Assembly (NCBI GenBank): GCA_044224215.1
Contig: JBGAKX010000012.1
Coordinates: forward strand, 1-58,096
DNA: 58,096 nucleotides
Direction: 5' to 3'
Origin: DAOMFM01 sp035429825
Lineage (GTDB): Bacteria > Acidobacteriota > Blastocatellia > UBA7656 > JADIYM01
In this document: one piece after another, positions 14,777 to 26,357 of the stretch
How the letters are laid out: each line of letters opens with the position of its first letter
Position numbering within the stretch: position 1 is the stretch's first letter
Position numbers and translations under genes: made by a program
Notes under the pieces: generated by a model
Told to the model about the DNA's origin: nothing
Databases searched by the model: none
The model's input: the letters and a program-made list of their open reading frames with translations, nothing else

Positions 14777-15277
14777 ATGCTTACTCCCGAACGCGAAAAG
14801 AAGATCGACGAACTGCTGACCCGGTACCCGGTGCGGCAATCCGCACTGCTGCCGGTCCTGTGGCTCGTCCAGGAGCAGCACGGCTGGATCGACCAGGACT
14901 CGATGCGCTACGTCGCGATCCGGCTCGGCATCACGGCCGAACAGGTGCGCGAAGTCGTGACGTTCTATTCGATGTACAACGAAAAGCCGGTTGGCCGGTT
15001 TCACCTGCAGGTCTGCTGCACGACGCCGTGCATGCTCGTCGGATCGGACGACATCGTCAGCCACCTCGAAAAGCGTCTTGGGGTCGAGCGTGGGCACACG
15101 ACCGACGACGGGTTGTTCACCGTGTCCGTCGTCGAGTGCCTCGGGTCGTGCGGCACGGCGCCGATGCTGCAGGTGAATCGGGAGAAGTACCGCGAAAATC
15201 TGACCAACGACAAGGTTGACGCATTGCTCGACGAACTCAGAGCAAAGGGCGCATCCGGAGGGAACGGCAATGGCTGA
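14777..15277 (+). CDS. nuoE: NADH-quinone oxidoreductase subunit E ([2Fe-2S] N1a)
   Basis: 166 residues. The thioredoxin-like [2Fe-2S] domain has ligands Cys80, Cys85, Cys121 and Cys125 in QVCCTTPCMLVGS and ECLGSCGTAPM. The helical N-terminal half contains LPVLWLVQEQHGWI. It pairs with NuoF in the NADH dehydrogenase module. It follows a 119-base gap and has no clear SD. Its 3' end overlaps nuoF by 8 bases. Confidence 0.96.
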   Translation: MLTPEREKKIDELLTRYPVRQSALLPVLWLVQEQHGWIDQDSMRYVAIRLGITAEQVREVVTFYSMYNEKPVGRFHLQVCCTTPCMLVGSDDIVSHLEKRLGVERGHTTDDGLFTVSVVECLGSCGTAPMLQVNREKYRENLTNDKVDALLDELRAKGASGGNGNG

Positions 15278-16559
15278 GCCGGTGCGGGTCATATCCAGAC
15301 GATTCGACGTTCCCAACTGCACATCGATCGACGTCTATCTGAAGCACGACGGCTACGTCGCGCTGGAGAAGGCGCTCAAGCAGATGCAGCCGGACGAGGT
15401 CACCACCGAGGTGAAGAAGTCTGCGCTCCGCGGACGTGGCGGCGCGGGCTTCCCGACGGGAATGAAGTGGAGCTTTGTTCCCAAGGACTCGCCAAAGCCC
15501 AAGTACGTGGTATGCAACGCGGACGAGTCCGAGCCGGGGACGTTCAAGGATCGCGCGGTCATGGAACTGGACCCGCATTCGCTGATCGAGGGCTGCCTGA
15601 TCGCCGCGTATGCGCTTGGGGCACACACGGCGTACATCTACATTCGTGGCGAGTACGGCTGGATTCAGGACCTCATGGACGTAGCCATCGCCGAGGCCTA
15701 TGCCAAGGGGTTCTGCGGAAAGAACATCATGGGCACGGACTTCGCGTGCGACGTGTACACGCACCCGGGCGGGGGCGCATACATTTGCGGCGAGGAGACG
15801 GCGCTGCTGAACTCGCTCGAGGGGAAGCGCGGACATCCGCGGATCAAGCCTCCGTTCCCGGCCATCGAGGGGCTCTACAAGTGCCCGACGGTGGTCAACA
15901 ACGTCGAGACGCTTGCCACGGTGCCGTGGATCATCCAATTCGGGGGCGACACGTTCCGCGAGCTCGGCACCGAGAAGTCGGGCGGTACCCGGCTCGTGTC
16001 GGTGTGCGGGCACGTCAACAAGCCGGGTGTGTACGAGATCCCGCTCGGGTACCCGATGAAGGATCTGCTCGAGATCGAGTGCGGCGGCATCCGCAACGGG
16101 AACAAGTTGAAGGCCGTCATTCCCGGCGGATCGTCGGTGCCGATCATCACGGCCGAGGAAGCCTACGGAGTGATGCTCGACTTTGAGTCGATCACCGAGG
16201 TCGGCTCGATGCTCGGATCGGGCGGCGTGATCGTGATGGACGAGACGGCGGACATCTTTGAATCCACGTTCCGCCTGGTTCACTTCTACAAGCACGAGTC
16301 GTGCGGTTGGTGCACGCCGTGTCGGGACGGCGGCGACTGGATGGAACAGATCTTTGACCGCATCTCGATCGGGGGAGGGCGTCAGGAAGACCTCGACCTG
16401 ATCACGCTGCTTGGCCGCAACATCGAGGGCAAGTCGCATTGCGCGCTCGGGGACGCGCTCGTGTGGCCGATCACGAGCGCCATGAAGAAGTTCCCCGAGG
16501 ACTTCCAGCGAGCGCTCGATCGCGGCAAGAAACTGCTCCGCGAGCCCGTCGGCGCATAG
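15270..16559 (+). CDS. nuoF: NADH-quinone oxidoreductase subunit F (FMN, N3, NADH site)
   Basis: 429 residues from ATG 15270, chosen because GGAGGG lies 5 bases upstream; longer upstream starts would run deep into nuoE. The NADH/FMN site is seen in RGRGGAGFPTGMKW and NADESEPGTFKDR. Cluster N3 ligands lie in ESCGWCTPCRDGG and the distal GKSHCALGD. It oxidises NADH at the tip of the peripheral arm. Confidence 0.97.
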   Translation: MAEPVRVISRRFDVPNCTSIDVYLKHDGYVALEKALKQMQPDEVTTEVKKSALRGRGGAGFPTGMKWSFVPKDSPKPKYVVCNADESEPGTFKDRAVMELDPHSLIEGCLIAAYALGAHTAYIYIRGEYGWIQDLMDVAIAEAYAKGFCGKNIMGTDFACDVYTHPGGGAYICGEETALLNSLEGKRGHPRIKPPFPAIEGLYKCPTVVNNVETLATVPWIIQFGGDTFRELGTEKSGGTRLVSVCGHVNKPGVYEIPLGYPMKDLLEIECGGIRNGNKLKAVIPGGSSVPIITAEEAYGVMLDFESITEVGSMLGSGGVIVMDETADIFESTFRLVHFYKHESCGWCTPCRDGGDWMEQIFDRISIGGGRQEDLDLITLLGRNIEGKSHCALGDALVWPITSAMKKFPEDFQRALDRGKKLLREPVGA

Positions 16560-16574
16560 CGAAAACGTCCGACG

Positions 16575-16593
16575 GATGTCCGAACAGGACATC
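16575..16593 (+). other. Hairpin in the nuoF-nuoG gap
   Basis: GATGTCC-GAACA-GGACATC is a perfect 7-bp inverted repeat 15 bases after the nuoF stop, with no following T run. The downstream gene nuoG lacks a recognisable SD. Confidence 0.45.
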
Positions 16594-16622
16594 GATCCGC
16601 GAAACACGACCTTGAACGTCAT

Positions 16623-18875
16623 ATGAGCACCGAAAACGCACCGCAAACCGTCAAGATCACCGTCGACGGACATCCGATCGAGGTCCCGGCAGGATCGCTT
16701 CTTCTCGAGGCGCTCAAACTGCAGGGGCTCGATGTTCCGAACTTCTGCTACTACTGGAATCTCCCAGCCCAGGCGTCGTGCCGGATGTGCCTCGTTCGCA
16801 TCGAGAAGGTCCCGCGTCTTCAGCCGTCGTGTACGACGGTCGTTCGAGATGGAATGGTTGTCGAGGCGTCGTCGCCCGAGATCATCGAGATGCGGCGCGT
16901 GATGCTCGACTTCATGCTTGCGAACCATCCGCTCGATTGTCCGGTGTGCGACAGGGGCGGCGAGTGCGAGTTGCAGGACACGGTCTTCAAGTTCGGGCAC
17001 GTCGACGCGCTTTTCACGGAAGAGAAGCACCATCAGCCCGAGATCACGATCTCGCCGTTCATCTACAATGACGCCCAGCGCTGCGTGTTCTGCTATCGGT
17101 GCACGCGCGTGTGCGATCTGTGGATGGACGTCGGCGCGCTCGCAAAGCTCAATCGGGGGTCTCACGAGACGATCGGGACGTTCGACGGCTGGCTCGACTG
17201 CGAGCATTGCGGAAACTGCGTGGACGTGTGCCCCACCGGCACGCTGATGCACACCAGCTACAAGTACGGGCCGCGGCCGTGGAATCTCGACGAGACCGAG
17301 ACGACGTGCTCGTACTGTGCGGACGGATGCCGCGTGCGGCTCGGATCGCGCAACGAGGTCGTTCATCGCTCGGTAGCGCGGCAGGGAACCGGCATCAACG
17401 AGGAGTACCTCTGCGTCAAGGGCCGCTACGGCACGGGCTTCATCAATAGCGACGAGCGCCTGACGTCGCCGATGATCCGGCGCAACGGCGAACTGGTCGC
17501 TGTTGGGTGGGACGATGCGCTCGAGCACGTCGCCGCGCGGCTCAAGGAGATCGCAGCGTCAAACGGTGCGGATGCCGTGGCGGTCCTCGGATCGACGCGG
17601 TTGACCAACGAAGGCAACTTCGCGATCGCCGATGTCGCAGAGGCGATCGACACGACAAACCTCTCCTATATTCCCGACTACGACCTCGCAGCGTTCTTTG
17701 GAGCCGTTGGCGGACGCCTCGCGACAAAAGAGGATATCTATGCGGCGGACCGGATTGTCGTCATTGGCGGCGATCCCAAGGAGCACCAGCCGCTGACGGC
17801 GTACTTCATCCTGCAGGCCGTACTGTCCGGCAAGACCGAGTTGTACGTCGCCGCGTCGCGTCTCGCCCGTATCCGCAAGCGCGCAAAGCAGTTCGTGCAC
17901 CTTCGCATGGGAGGCGAGGCGGCGTTGCTGCACGGCATCACGGATCGCGCGGCGGGTACGCTCGCAGCCGAGCGCGCGGGGATTTCGGTCGCCGAGCTCG
18001 ACGCATTCCGTTCCGGTCTCGAGGCGGGCAAACGCATCGTCGTCATGATCGGATCGGAGGTTTCGGGCGACGCGCTCGCCGCGGCGGCCGCGCTCGGAGC
18101 GATCCTTGGCGACGGACGCGAGGTGACGTTCCGACCTCTCGCGTATGACAACAATTCGATCGGTGCGTTCGACGCACTTGGCGCCCGCAGTCCGATCGCT
18201 GACTTTGCTGCCGTCCACGACGCGATCGGCGAGGGCGTGAAGGCGCTCTATGCGGCGGGCGCGGATCTGCTGGGCGACGACGATGCAGAGTCGGTTCGCG
18301 CGCGGCTCCGCAAACTCGATTTTCTCGTCGTCCAGGATCTCTTCATGACCGAGGCCGCCGCGCTTGCCGACGTCGTGCTTCCTGCCGCGTCGTTCGCCGA
18401 ACAGGACGGAACGTTTACGAACATCGCCGGCCAGGTCCAGCGAGTGCATCGGTCGATCGAGCCCGTCAACGGGTCGCGGCCCGACTGGATGATCGCAGCG
18501 CAGATTGCCAGGTTGCTCGGGTCCGATGCGGGCTACCGCGGAACGGTCGGGAATGTCTTCAAGAAGTTCGCTGCCGCGAACGCGGCGTACGAGGGGATCA
18601 CGTACGCGTCGCTCGCGACGAACCCTTGGCCTCAGACCCGCCGACCATCGAATGCGCCGGCGCGGCAGGCGCTGCTCGAAGCTCTCGCGCGCGCCTCGGC
18701 TGCAACCGACACGACGAACCCCGTCGATCCGACGCCCGTTGAGATGGGCGAGGGTCTCTTCCGTCTGGGAACGATTGCGCGCCGCGCGCCGCTTCTCGTC
18801 GATGCATTCGCCGAGGGCAAGGCACGCGGCCGATCGGTCGAGGAGGAAGCGGCCCTGATTCCGAGGACTGTCTAA
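16623..18875 (+). CDS. nuoG: NADH-quinone oxidoreductase subunit G
   Basis: 750 residues. The order is an N-terminal [2Fe-2S] ferredoxin domain (NFCYYWNLPAQASCRMCLVR), the His-Cys3 cluster loop (NHPLDCPVCDRGGECELQD), a [4Fe-4S] domain (CVFCYRCTRVC and CEHCGNCVDVCPTG) and a molybdopterin-oxidoreductase-like cysteine set (CSYCADGCRV with LCVKGRYG). A long C-terminal molybdopterin-type domain without a cofactor follows. It relays electrons from NuoF towards NuoI. ATG 16623 follows CGTCAT with no visible SD. The iron-sulfur content is ordinary for NuoG, so it does not replace the missing NuoI. Confidence 0.96.
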   Translation: MSTENAPQTVKITVDGHPIEVPAGSLLLEALKLQGLDVPNFCYYWNLPAQASCRMCLVRIEKVPRLQPSCTTVVRDGMVVEASSPEIIEMRRVMLDFMLANHPLDCPVCDRGGECELQDTVFKFGHVDALFTEEKHHQPEITISPFIYNDAQRCVFCYRCTRVCDLWMDVGALAKLNRGSHETIGTFDGWLDCEHCGNCVDVCPTGTLMHTSYKYGPRPWNLDETETTCSYCADGCRVRLGSRNEVVHRSVARQGTGINEEYLCVKGRYGTGFINSDERLTSPMIRRNGELVAVGWDDALEHVAARLKEIAASNGADAVAVLGSTRLTNEGNFAIADVAEAIDTTNLSYIPDYDLAAFFGAVGGRLATKEDIYAADRIVVIGGDPKEHQPLTAYFILQAVLSGKTELYVAASRLARIRKRAKQFVHLRMGGEAALLHGITDRAAGTLAAERAGISVAELDAFRSGLEAGKRIVVMIGSEVSGDALAAAAALGAILGDGREVTFRPLAYDNNSIGAFDALGARSPIADFAAVHDAIGEGVKALYAAGADLLGDDDAESVRARLRKLDFLVVQDLFMTEAAALADVVLPAASFAEQDGTFTNIAGQVQRVHRSIEPVNGSRPDWMIAAQIARLLGSDAGYRGTVGNVFKKFAAANAAYEGITYASLATNPWPQTRRPSNAPARQALLEALARASAATDTTNPVDPTPVEMGEGLFRLGTIARRAPLLVDAFAEGKARGRSVEEEAALIPRTV

Positions 18876-18935
18876 CCGGCTCGCGACGTGGAGCGCCTGG
18901 TTGCGTCACCGTACGAACTCGAAACGCACATACAT

Positions 18936-19979
18936 ATGACCCTTCTGATGTTCATTATCACGGCGGTGAAGATCCTGCTGGTGCTCTTCGTCGTGCTTAC
19001 GGGCGTTGCCTACCTGACGTACATGGAGCGGCGCGTCCTGGCGTTCATCCAGGTGCGACTCGGTCCGAACCGGGTCGGTCCGTTCGGGCTGCTGCAGCCG
19101 CTCGCCGACGGAATCAAGTTCATCTTCAAAGAGGACGTGATCCCGAACGACGTCACCAGGTTTCTGTACATCCTCGCGCCGATGATCGCGCTCGTGCCTG
19201 CGCTCATGACGTTCGCAGTAATCCCGGTCGGCGGCACGATCCGACTGTTCGACCAGGATATCGGGCTCTACATCACGAGCATCAACGTCAGCGTGTTGTT
19301 CGTCTTTGCGATGACGTCGCTCGGCATCTACGGAATCGTTCTCGCTGGCTGGTCGTCGAACAGCAAGTACTCCCTGTTCGGCGGGTTGCGGTCCTCGGCA
19401 CAGATGGTGAGCTACGAGCTCGCGCTGTCGCTGTCGATCGTCGGCGTCCTGATGAACGCCGGATCGCTCGATCTCACCAAGATCGTCGCCGCGCAATCCG
19501 GCTGGTACCACCTCGGCTGGAACGTGTTCGGCCTTCAGTTCGTCGGGTTCGTCATCTTCTTCATTTCGGTGCTTGCCGAAACCAACCGCGTTCCGTTCGA
19601 TCTTCCGGAGGCCGAGACGGAGCTCGTCGGCGGATTCCACACCGAGTACTCCGCGATGAAGTTCGCGATGTTCTTCATGGCCGAGTACACCAGCATGATC
19701 ACGGCGTCGGCCATGGCCACCGTGCTGTTTTTCGGCGGCTGGAACGGCCCTGGCGTCGGGATCGAAACGTTTGGCCCGATCATCGGCGTCGCGTGGTTCG
19801 TGGCCAAGGTGATCGGGTTCCTGTTCGTCTACATCTGGATCCGCGGCACGCTTCCGCGATTCCGGTACGACCAGCTGATGGACTTCGGCTGGAAGCTCCT
19901 TCTGCCGCTCGCGATCATCTGGATCGTGGTCACGGCATCGGTGAAGCTGGGCATCTCGCTCTATGGCGGGGCGCACTAG
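18936..19979 (+). CDS. nuoH: NADH-quinone oxidoreductase subunit H
   Basis: 347 residues from ATG 18936; a GTG at 18888 would add 16 residues. I chose the ATG because it directly precedes the first helix (MTLLMFIITAVKILLVLF) and its context ACATACATATG matches other SD-less starts here. Eight helices are predicted. AYLTYMERRVLAFIQVRLGP and ETNRVPFDLPEAETELVGGF are the signatures, the latter lining the quinone channel. It anchors the peripheral arm to the membrane arm. Confidence 0.95.
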   Translation: MTLLMFIITAVKILLVLFVVLTGVAYLTYMERRVLAFIQVRLGPNRVGPFGLLQPLADGIKFIFKEDVIPNDVTRFLYILAPMIALVPALMTFAVIPVGGTIRLFDQDIGLYITSINVSVLFVFAMTSLGIYGIVLAGWSSNSKYSLFGGLRSSAQMVSYELALSLSIVGVLMNAGSLDLTKIVAAQSGWYHLGWNVFGLQFVGFVIFFISVLAETNRVPFDLPEAETELVGGFHTEYSAMKFAMFFMAEYTSMITASAMATVLFFGGWNGPGVGIETFGPIIGVAWFVAKVIGFLFVYIWIRGTLPRFRYDQLMDFGWKLLLPLAIIWIVVTASVKLGISLYGGAH

Positions 19980-19999
19980 AAAGGGACGGCACATTCACG

Positions 20000-20617
20000 A
20001 TGCTCAACGATCTCGTCAACTACGTCCAACACATGCCGGCCCCGCTGTGGTTCTGGCTGCTGTTCGCTGCGATCGGCGTCGGATCGGCGCTCGAAGTCGT
20101 CATGCAGAAGAGCCCGCTCAACAGCGCGATCGCCCTGATCTTCACGTTTGCGGCGCTGTCGGCAAATTACATACTGCTCAAGGCCCAGTTCCTCGCGGCC
20201 ATCCAGATCATCGTGTACGCGGGCGCCATCATCGTGCTGTTCGTGTTCGTCATCATGCTGCTCAACGTCCGGTCCGAGGAAAGCAGGCTCGATCGATACG
20301 GCGCGTTGAAGTGGATCGTGACGCCGTCGGTTCTGGTGCTCTTTGGCTCGGTGTTCTACGTCGCAAAGACGTCGCGGATGGACCGTATCGTCGAGTCCGC
20401 GCGCAGCGCGGATATCGGAACGGTTGAATCGATCGGGCGCGGACTGTTCACGACGTACCTGCTGCCGTTCGAGGCGGCGTCGGTGCTGATCATGATGGCG
20501 CTCGTGGGTGCGCTCGTGCTGGCGCAGCGCACGCAGACGCTCGAGCGCGAGATCGAGACTCCGGAGGAGCCGCCCGCGGAAGCGCACGAGCCCGAGAACG
20601 TGGAGGTGCAGGCATGA
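20000..20617 (+). CDS. nuoJ: NADH-quinone oxidoreductase subunit J
   Basis: 205 residues, five predicted helices. Recognised by SPLNSAIALIFTFAALSANYI and LLKAQFLAAIQIIVYAGAII, whose pi-bulge helix moves during coupling. The C-terminus adds a charged cytoplasmic tail (ETPEEPPAEAHEPENVEVQA). It begins only 20 bases after nuoH, where nuoI normally sits. AAAGGGA precedes the ATG. The stop overlaps nuoK by 4 bases. Confidence 0.95.
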   Translation: MLNDLVNYVQHMPAPLWFWLLFAAIGVGSALEVVMQKSPLNSAIALIFTFAALSANYILLKAQFLAAIQIIVYAGAIIVLFVFVIMLLNVRSEESRLDRYGALKWIVTPSVLVLFGSVFYVAKTSRMDRIVESARSADIGTVESIGRGLFTTYLLPFEAASVLIMMALVGALVLAQRTQTLEREIETPEEPPAEAHEPENVEVQA

Positions 20618-20916
20618 TCCCGTTGACAAACTATGTGCTGCTGTCGGCAGTCATCTTCACGATCGGCGCCTCGGGCGTGTTTCTCAAGCGCAACATCATC
20701 TCGGTCCTGCTGTGCATCGAGTTGATGCTGAATTCGGCCAATCTCGCGTTCGTCGCGTTTGCGAGCTACTACGGCGAGAACATAGGCCAGCTGTTCGTCT
20801 TCATCGTGATGACGGTCGCCGCCGCGGAGGCCGCCGTCGGCCTCGCGCTCGTCATTGCGATCTTCAGGAATCGCGAAACGCTCAACATCGACGAGGCAAA
20901 CATCTTGAAGCTCTAG
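20614..20916 (+). CDS. nuoK: NADH-quinone oxidoreductase subunit K
   Basis: 100 residues, three helices. VLLCIELMLNSANLAFVAF carries the conserved membrane glutamate, and a second Glu lies in TVAAAEAAVGLALVIAIFR; both belong to the proton-channel axis. GGAGG precedes the ATG, which overlaps nuoJ. An 87-base gap without a gene follows (20917-21003). Confidence 0.96.
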   Translation: MIPLTNYVLLSAVIFTIGASGVFLKRNIISVLLCIELMLNSANLAFVAFASYYGENIGQLFVFIVMTVAAAEAAVGLALVIAIFRNRETLNIDEANILKL

Positions 20917-21003
20917 GCCGCAGGGTTGCGCTGCGCCGCGGTTCGAGCACCTCTCTCGATCCGTACGTAGTCTCCCTGCACCTGACCTCGATCCCAGATC
21001 ACT

Positions 21004-23112
<2,109 letters not shown>

Positions 23113-23127
23113 CAACAACAGCGCACT

Positions 23128-24693
23128 ATGAACTTCACGAATTCGATCCTCACGTTCCTCGTCTTCTTTCCGCTTCTCGGCGCGCTTGTTGTTGCGTTCT
23201 TTGGCAGCGCATCGGACGAGAACTCGGACGGTGTAAAGAAGCTGGCCATCGGAATCACCGTCGTCGAGTTTCTTGCGTCGCTCCCACTCGCGTTTCTCTT
23301 CAAGGCAGATGGCGGCTATCACTTCCTGATCAAGACGCCGTGGATCGAGGCAGGCGGAATCAACGCGAACTACCACCTCGGGATCGACGGCGTCAGCATC
23401 TGGCTCGTGATCCTGACGACGCTGATCTGCCCCATCGCGCTGCTGTCGTCCTACAAGTCGATCACCAAGCGCGTACGCATGTACCTCGTGCTGATGCTGA
23501 TGCTCGAGACGGGCATGGTCGGCGTCTTCTGCGCGCTCGACATGTTCCTGTTCTACGTGTTCTGGGAGGTCATGCTCATTCCGATGTACTTCATCATCGG
23601 AGTGTGGGGCGGCGAGCGGCGCGTCTACGCCGCGATCAAGTTCGTTCTGTACACGATGGTCGGATCGCTGCTGATGCTCGCCGGGATCATTTCGCTGTAC
23701 CTGATGTACGGCCAGGCGACCGGTACGCTGTCGTTCGACATTCCGCTCATCACCAAGGCGATCCAGAACGGCCAGCTTCTGATCGATCCGCAGACGCAGC
23801 TGTGGATCTTCCTCGCGTTTGCGCTCGCGTTTCTGATCAAGGTGCCGTTGTTCCCGTTCCACACGTGGCTGCCGGACGCGCACGTCGAGGCGCCGACTGC
23901 CGGATCGGTGATCCTTGCGAGCGTTCTCCTGAAGATGGGAACGTATGGACTGATCCGTTTCAACGTGTCGATGTTCTACGAGGCGTCCGTCCGGCTCGCG
24001 CCCGTGATCTGCCTCCTTGCCATCATCGGCATCGTCTATGGCGCGCTCGTCGCGATGGTGCAGCCCGACATCAAGAAGCTCGTCGCGTACTCGTCAGTCA
24101 GCCATCTTGGGTTCTGCGTGCTCGGAATCTTTGCGCTGACGCCGATGGGGATGCAGGGAGCGCTTTACCAGATGCTTGCGCACGGACTCTCGACCGGGGC
24201 TCTCTTCTTGCTGATCGGCGTTATCTACGACCGGCGGCATACGCGGCAGATTTCCGAATTCGGCGGGCTGGCGACACCGATGCCGCACTACGCCACGGTC
24301 TTCATGATCGCCACGTTCGCATCGATCGGGCTGCCGCTGCTGTGCGGCTTCGTGGGCGAGTTCCTGGTCCTGATCGGCACGTTTACGTCGACCACGCTCC
24401 CGTACGCCCACTGGTATACGGTCATCGCCGCCACGGCGATGGTGTGGGGCGCGGTCTACATGCTGTGGATGTACCAGCGGGTGATGATGGGCGACGTCAC
24501 CAAGCCCGAGAACAAGAGCCTGACCGACCTCAGCCTGCGCGAGAAGTTCGTCCTCGTTCCACTCGTCCTTCTGATGATCGTGATGGGTGTCTATCCCGTG
24601 ATGTTTACGAACAAGAGTCAGCCGTCGCTCGATACCATCGTCCGCCACGGCACGTGGGGAGCCACCGCAACAAGCAAGCCCGCGGGAGACTAG
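23128..24693 (+). CDS. nuoM: NADH-quinone oxidoreductase subunit M
   Basis: 521 residues, about 14 helices, an antiporter-like proton channel subunit. VFWEVMLIPMYFIIGVWGG holds the channel glutamate, and VPLFPFHTWLPDAHVEAPTA with KKLVAYSSVSHLGFC form the central lysine/histidine axis. It starts 15 bases after nuoL, with no SD and the context GCGCACTATG. Confidence 0.97.
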   Translation: MNFTNSILTFLVFFPLLGALVVAFFGSASDENSDGVKKLAIGITVVEFLASLPLAFLFKADGGYHFLIKTPWIEAGGINANYHLGIDGVSIWLVILTTLICPIALLSSYKSITKRVRMYLVLMLMLETGMVGVFCALDMFLFYVFWEVMLIPMYFIIGVWGGERRVYAAIKFVLYTMVGSLLMLAGIISLYLMYGQATGTLSFDIPLITKAIQNGQLLIDPQTQLWIFLAFALAFLIKVPLFPFHTWLPDAHVEAPTAGSVILASVLLKMGTYGLIRFNVSMFYEASVRLAPVICLLAIIGIVYGALVAMVQPDIKKLVAYSSVSHLGFCVLGIFALTPMGMQGALYQMLAHGLSTGALFLLIGVIYDRRHTRQISEFGGLATPMPHYATVFMIATFASIGLPLLCGFVGEFLVLIGTFTSTTLPYAHWYTVIAATAMVWGAVYMLWMYQRVMMGDVTKPENKSLTDLSLREKFVLVPLVLLMIVMGVYPVMFTNKSQPSLDTIVRHGTWGATATSKPAGD

Positions 24694-24717
24694 GCCGCCG
24701 AGGGCGCTGAAACCATA

Positions 24718-26196
24718 ATGGAAAGATACGTCAACTACCTTACCGTGCTCCCCGAGACGATCCTCTCCGTGGTGGCGTTCGCCATCATGCTCGTCGACGC
24801 CTCGACGGGTGGAAAGCGGCGCCGGCTGTACGCGTGGCTTTCGCTTGTCGGATACGTTTCGGCGGCGGCCGCGCTCGGCTACCTCGCGTACCTCGTGCAG
24901 CAGAAATCGCCGATGGCGCCGCTCGCGACGTTCAGCGGCATGCTGACGACCGACGGATTCCGCATCGGCTTCTCGGCAATCGCGATCGTGGTGTCGTCGC
25001 TCACCGCGCTCGTGTCGGTCCACTGGCTCGAGGAAGACGACCTTCCCGCCGGCGAGTTCTACACGCTGTTGATGTTTGCGACCGTCGGCATGCTCTTCAT
25101 GGCGTCGGCGGGCGATCTCGTCATGATCTTCCTCGGCCTGGAAATCCTGTCGATTGCAACGTACGTGATGGCTGGCTACAGGCGCCGCGACCTCAGATCC
25201 AACGAGGCCGGCATCAAGTACTACATCCTCGGATCGTTCGCGACGGCGTTTCTTCTCTACGGCATGGCGCTGACGTACGGGGCGACCAAGACGACAAACC
25301 TCGAGGGCATTCGCGCGGCAATTTCGGGCGGAAAGGTCGACCTCACCTGGCTCCTGCTGATCGGCGCCGGAATGATGCTCGTCGGTCTGTGTTTCAAGAT
25401 CGCAGCCGCGCCGTTCCACGTGTGGACGCCCGACGTGTACGAGGGCGCTCCGTCGGTAGTGACGGGGTGGATGTCGACGGGGCCAAAGGCGGCCGCGTTC
25501 TCGGCGTTTCTGCGGCTGTACGCCGTGATCTTCGTTATCGGCGGGAAAATCCTGCACTTGAACGTGGCCACGGTGACCGTGCTGTCGATCATCGCCGTGA
25601 CCACGATGATCATCGGCAACACCGTCGCGATGGTCCAGGACAACATCAAGCGAATGCTCGCGTACTCGTCGATCGCACACGCAGGCTACGCATTGCTCGG
25701 GCTGATCGCTGGAGACTGGCAGGCGGTCGCGTTCTACCTGTTGTCCTATGCACTCATGAACATCGGCGCGTTTGCGGTTGTGGCGACCATCGCGCGCAGG
25801 TACGACCGCGATGCGACGCTCGAGGATTACCGCGGCGTTGGCTTCACGTCGCTGGGCCTTTCCGTGACGTTCGCGATCTTCATGTTCAGCCTCGCCGGCT
25901 TCCCGATGACCGCCGGCTTCATGGCCAAGTTCCTCGTCTTCAAGTCGGCGTGGCTCAAGGGCTATCAGATGCTCGTGATCTTTGGCGTGCTGAACAGCGC
26001 GGCGTCGGTCTATTACTACCTCAGACCGGTGGTGCTGATGTTCTTCAGCCCGGCTGCGGCGGCGACGGCTGACCGGCGTCTGCCCAGGATCGCCGCCACC
26101 ACGACTGTTGCGCTCGCGCTCACGGTCATCGGCGTGTTCTACCTCGGCCTCTTGCCCGATTCGGTGATTCACTTCTTTGCGCTCGGCGTGAAGTAA
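24718..26196 (+). CDS. nuoN: NADH-quinone oxidoreductase subunit N
   Basis: 492 residues, about 14 helices, the third antiporter-like subunit. FLGLEILSIATYVMAGYRR, AAAPFHVWTPDVYEGAPSVV and KRMLAYSSIAHAGYALLGL are the core signatures. GAGGG precedes the ATG. It is the last gene of the operon. The 161-base gap before htrA shows no clear terminator. Confidence 0.97.
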   Translation: MERYVNYLTVLPETILSVVAFAIMLVDASTGGKRRRLYAWLSLVGYVSAAAALGYLAYLVQQKSPMAPLATFSGMLTTDGFRIGFSAIAIVVSSLTALVSVHWLEEDDLPAGEFYTLLMFATVGMLFMASAGDLVMIFLGLEILSIATYVMAGYRRRDLRSNEAGIKYYILGSFATAFLLYGMALTYGATKTTNLEGIRAAISGGKVDLTWLLLIGAGMMLVGLCFKIAAAPFHVWTPDVYEGAPSVVTGWMSTGPKAAAFSAFLRLYAVIFVIGGKILHLNVATVTVLSIIAVTTMIIGNTVAMVQDNIKRMLAYSSIAHAGYALLGLIAGDWQAVAFYLLSYALMNIGAFAVVATIARRYDRDATLEDYRGVGFTSLGLSVTFAIFMFSLAGFPMTAGFMAKFLVFKSAWLKGYQMLVIFGVLNSAASVYYYLRPVVLMFFSPAAAATADRRLPRIAATTTVALALTVIGVFYLGLLPDSVIHFFALGVK

Positions 26197-26318
26197 TCCG
26201 GCCGCGCTCCGTCCGGTAGGCACCGGCGTGCGTGGACGGCGCAGTCGCCGCAAGAGAGGCCGTGGGCCCGCGTTACCCGACGTGTCGGCCGCGCGGACAC
26301 GCGGCTATGGGACGCGTG

Positions 26319-26324
26319 TATAAT
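26319..26324 (+). promoter_or_regulatory. Candidate -10 box of the htrA promoter
   Basis: A perfect TATAAT lies 34 bases upstream of the htrA GTG. A partial -35 (CGGACA, 26294-26299) sits 19 bases upstream, longer than optimal. The mRNA would carry the AAGGAGG at 26343-26349. Confidence 0.45.
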
Positions 26325-26357
26325 TGCACGTGTAACTGTTGCAAGGAGGCTCGTTAA

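Noticed and set aside
15237..17528. A 763-codon minus-strand frame across nuoF and nuoG
   Set aside because: Same reason: an antisense shadow at high GC with no recognisable motif.
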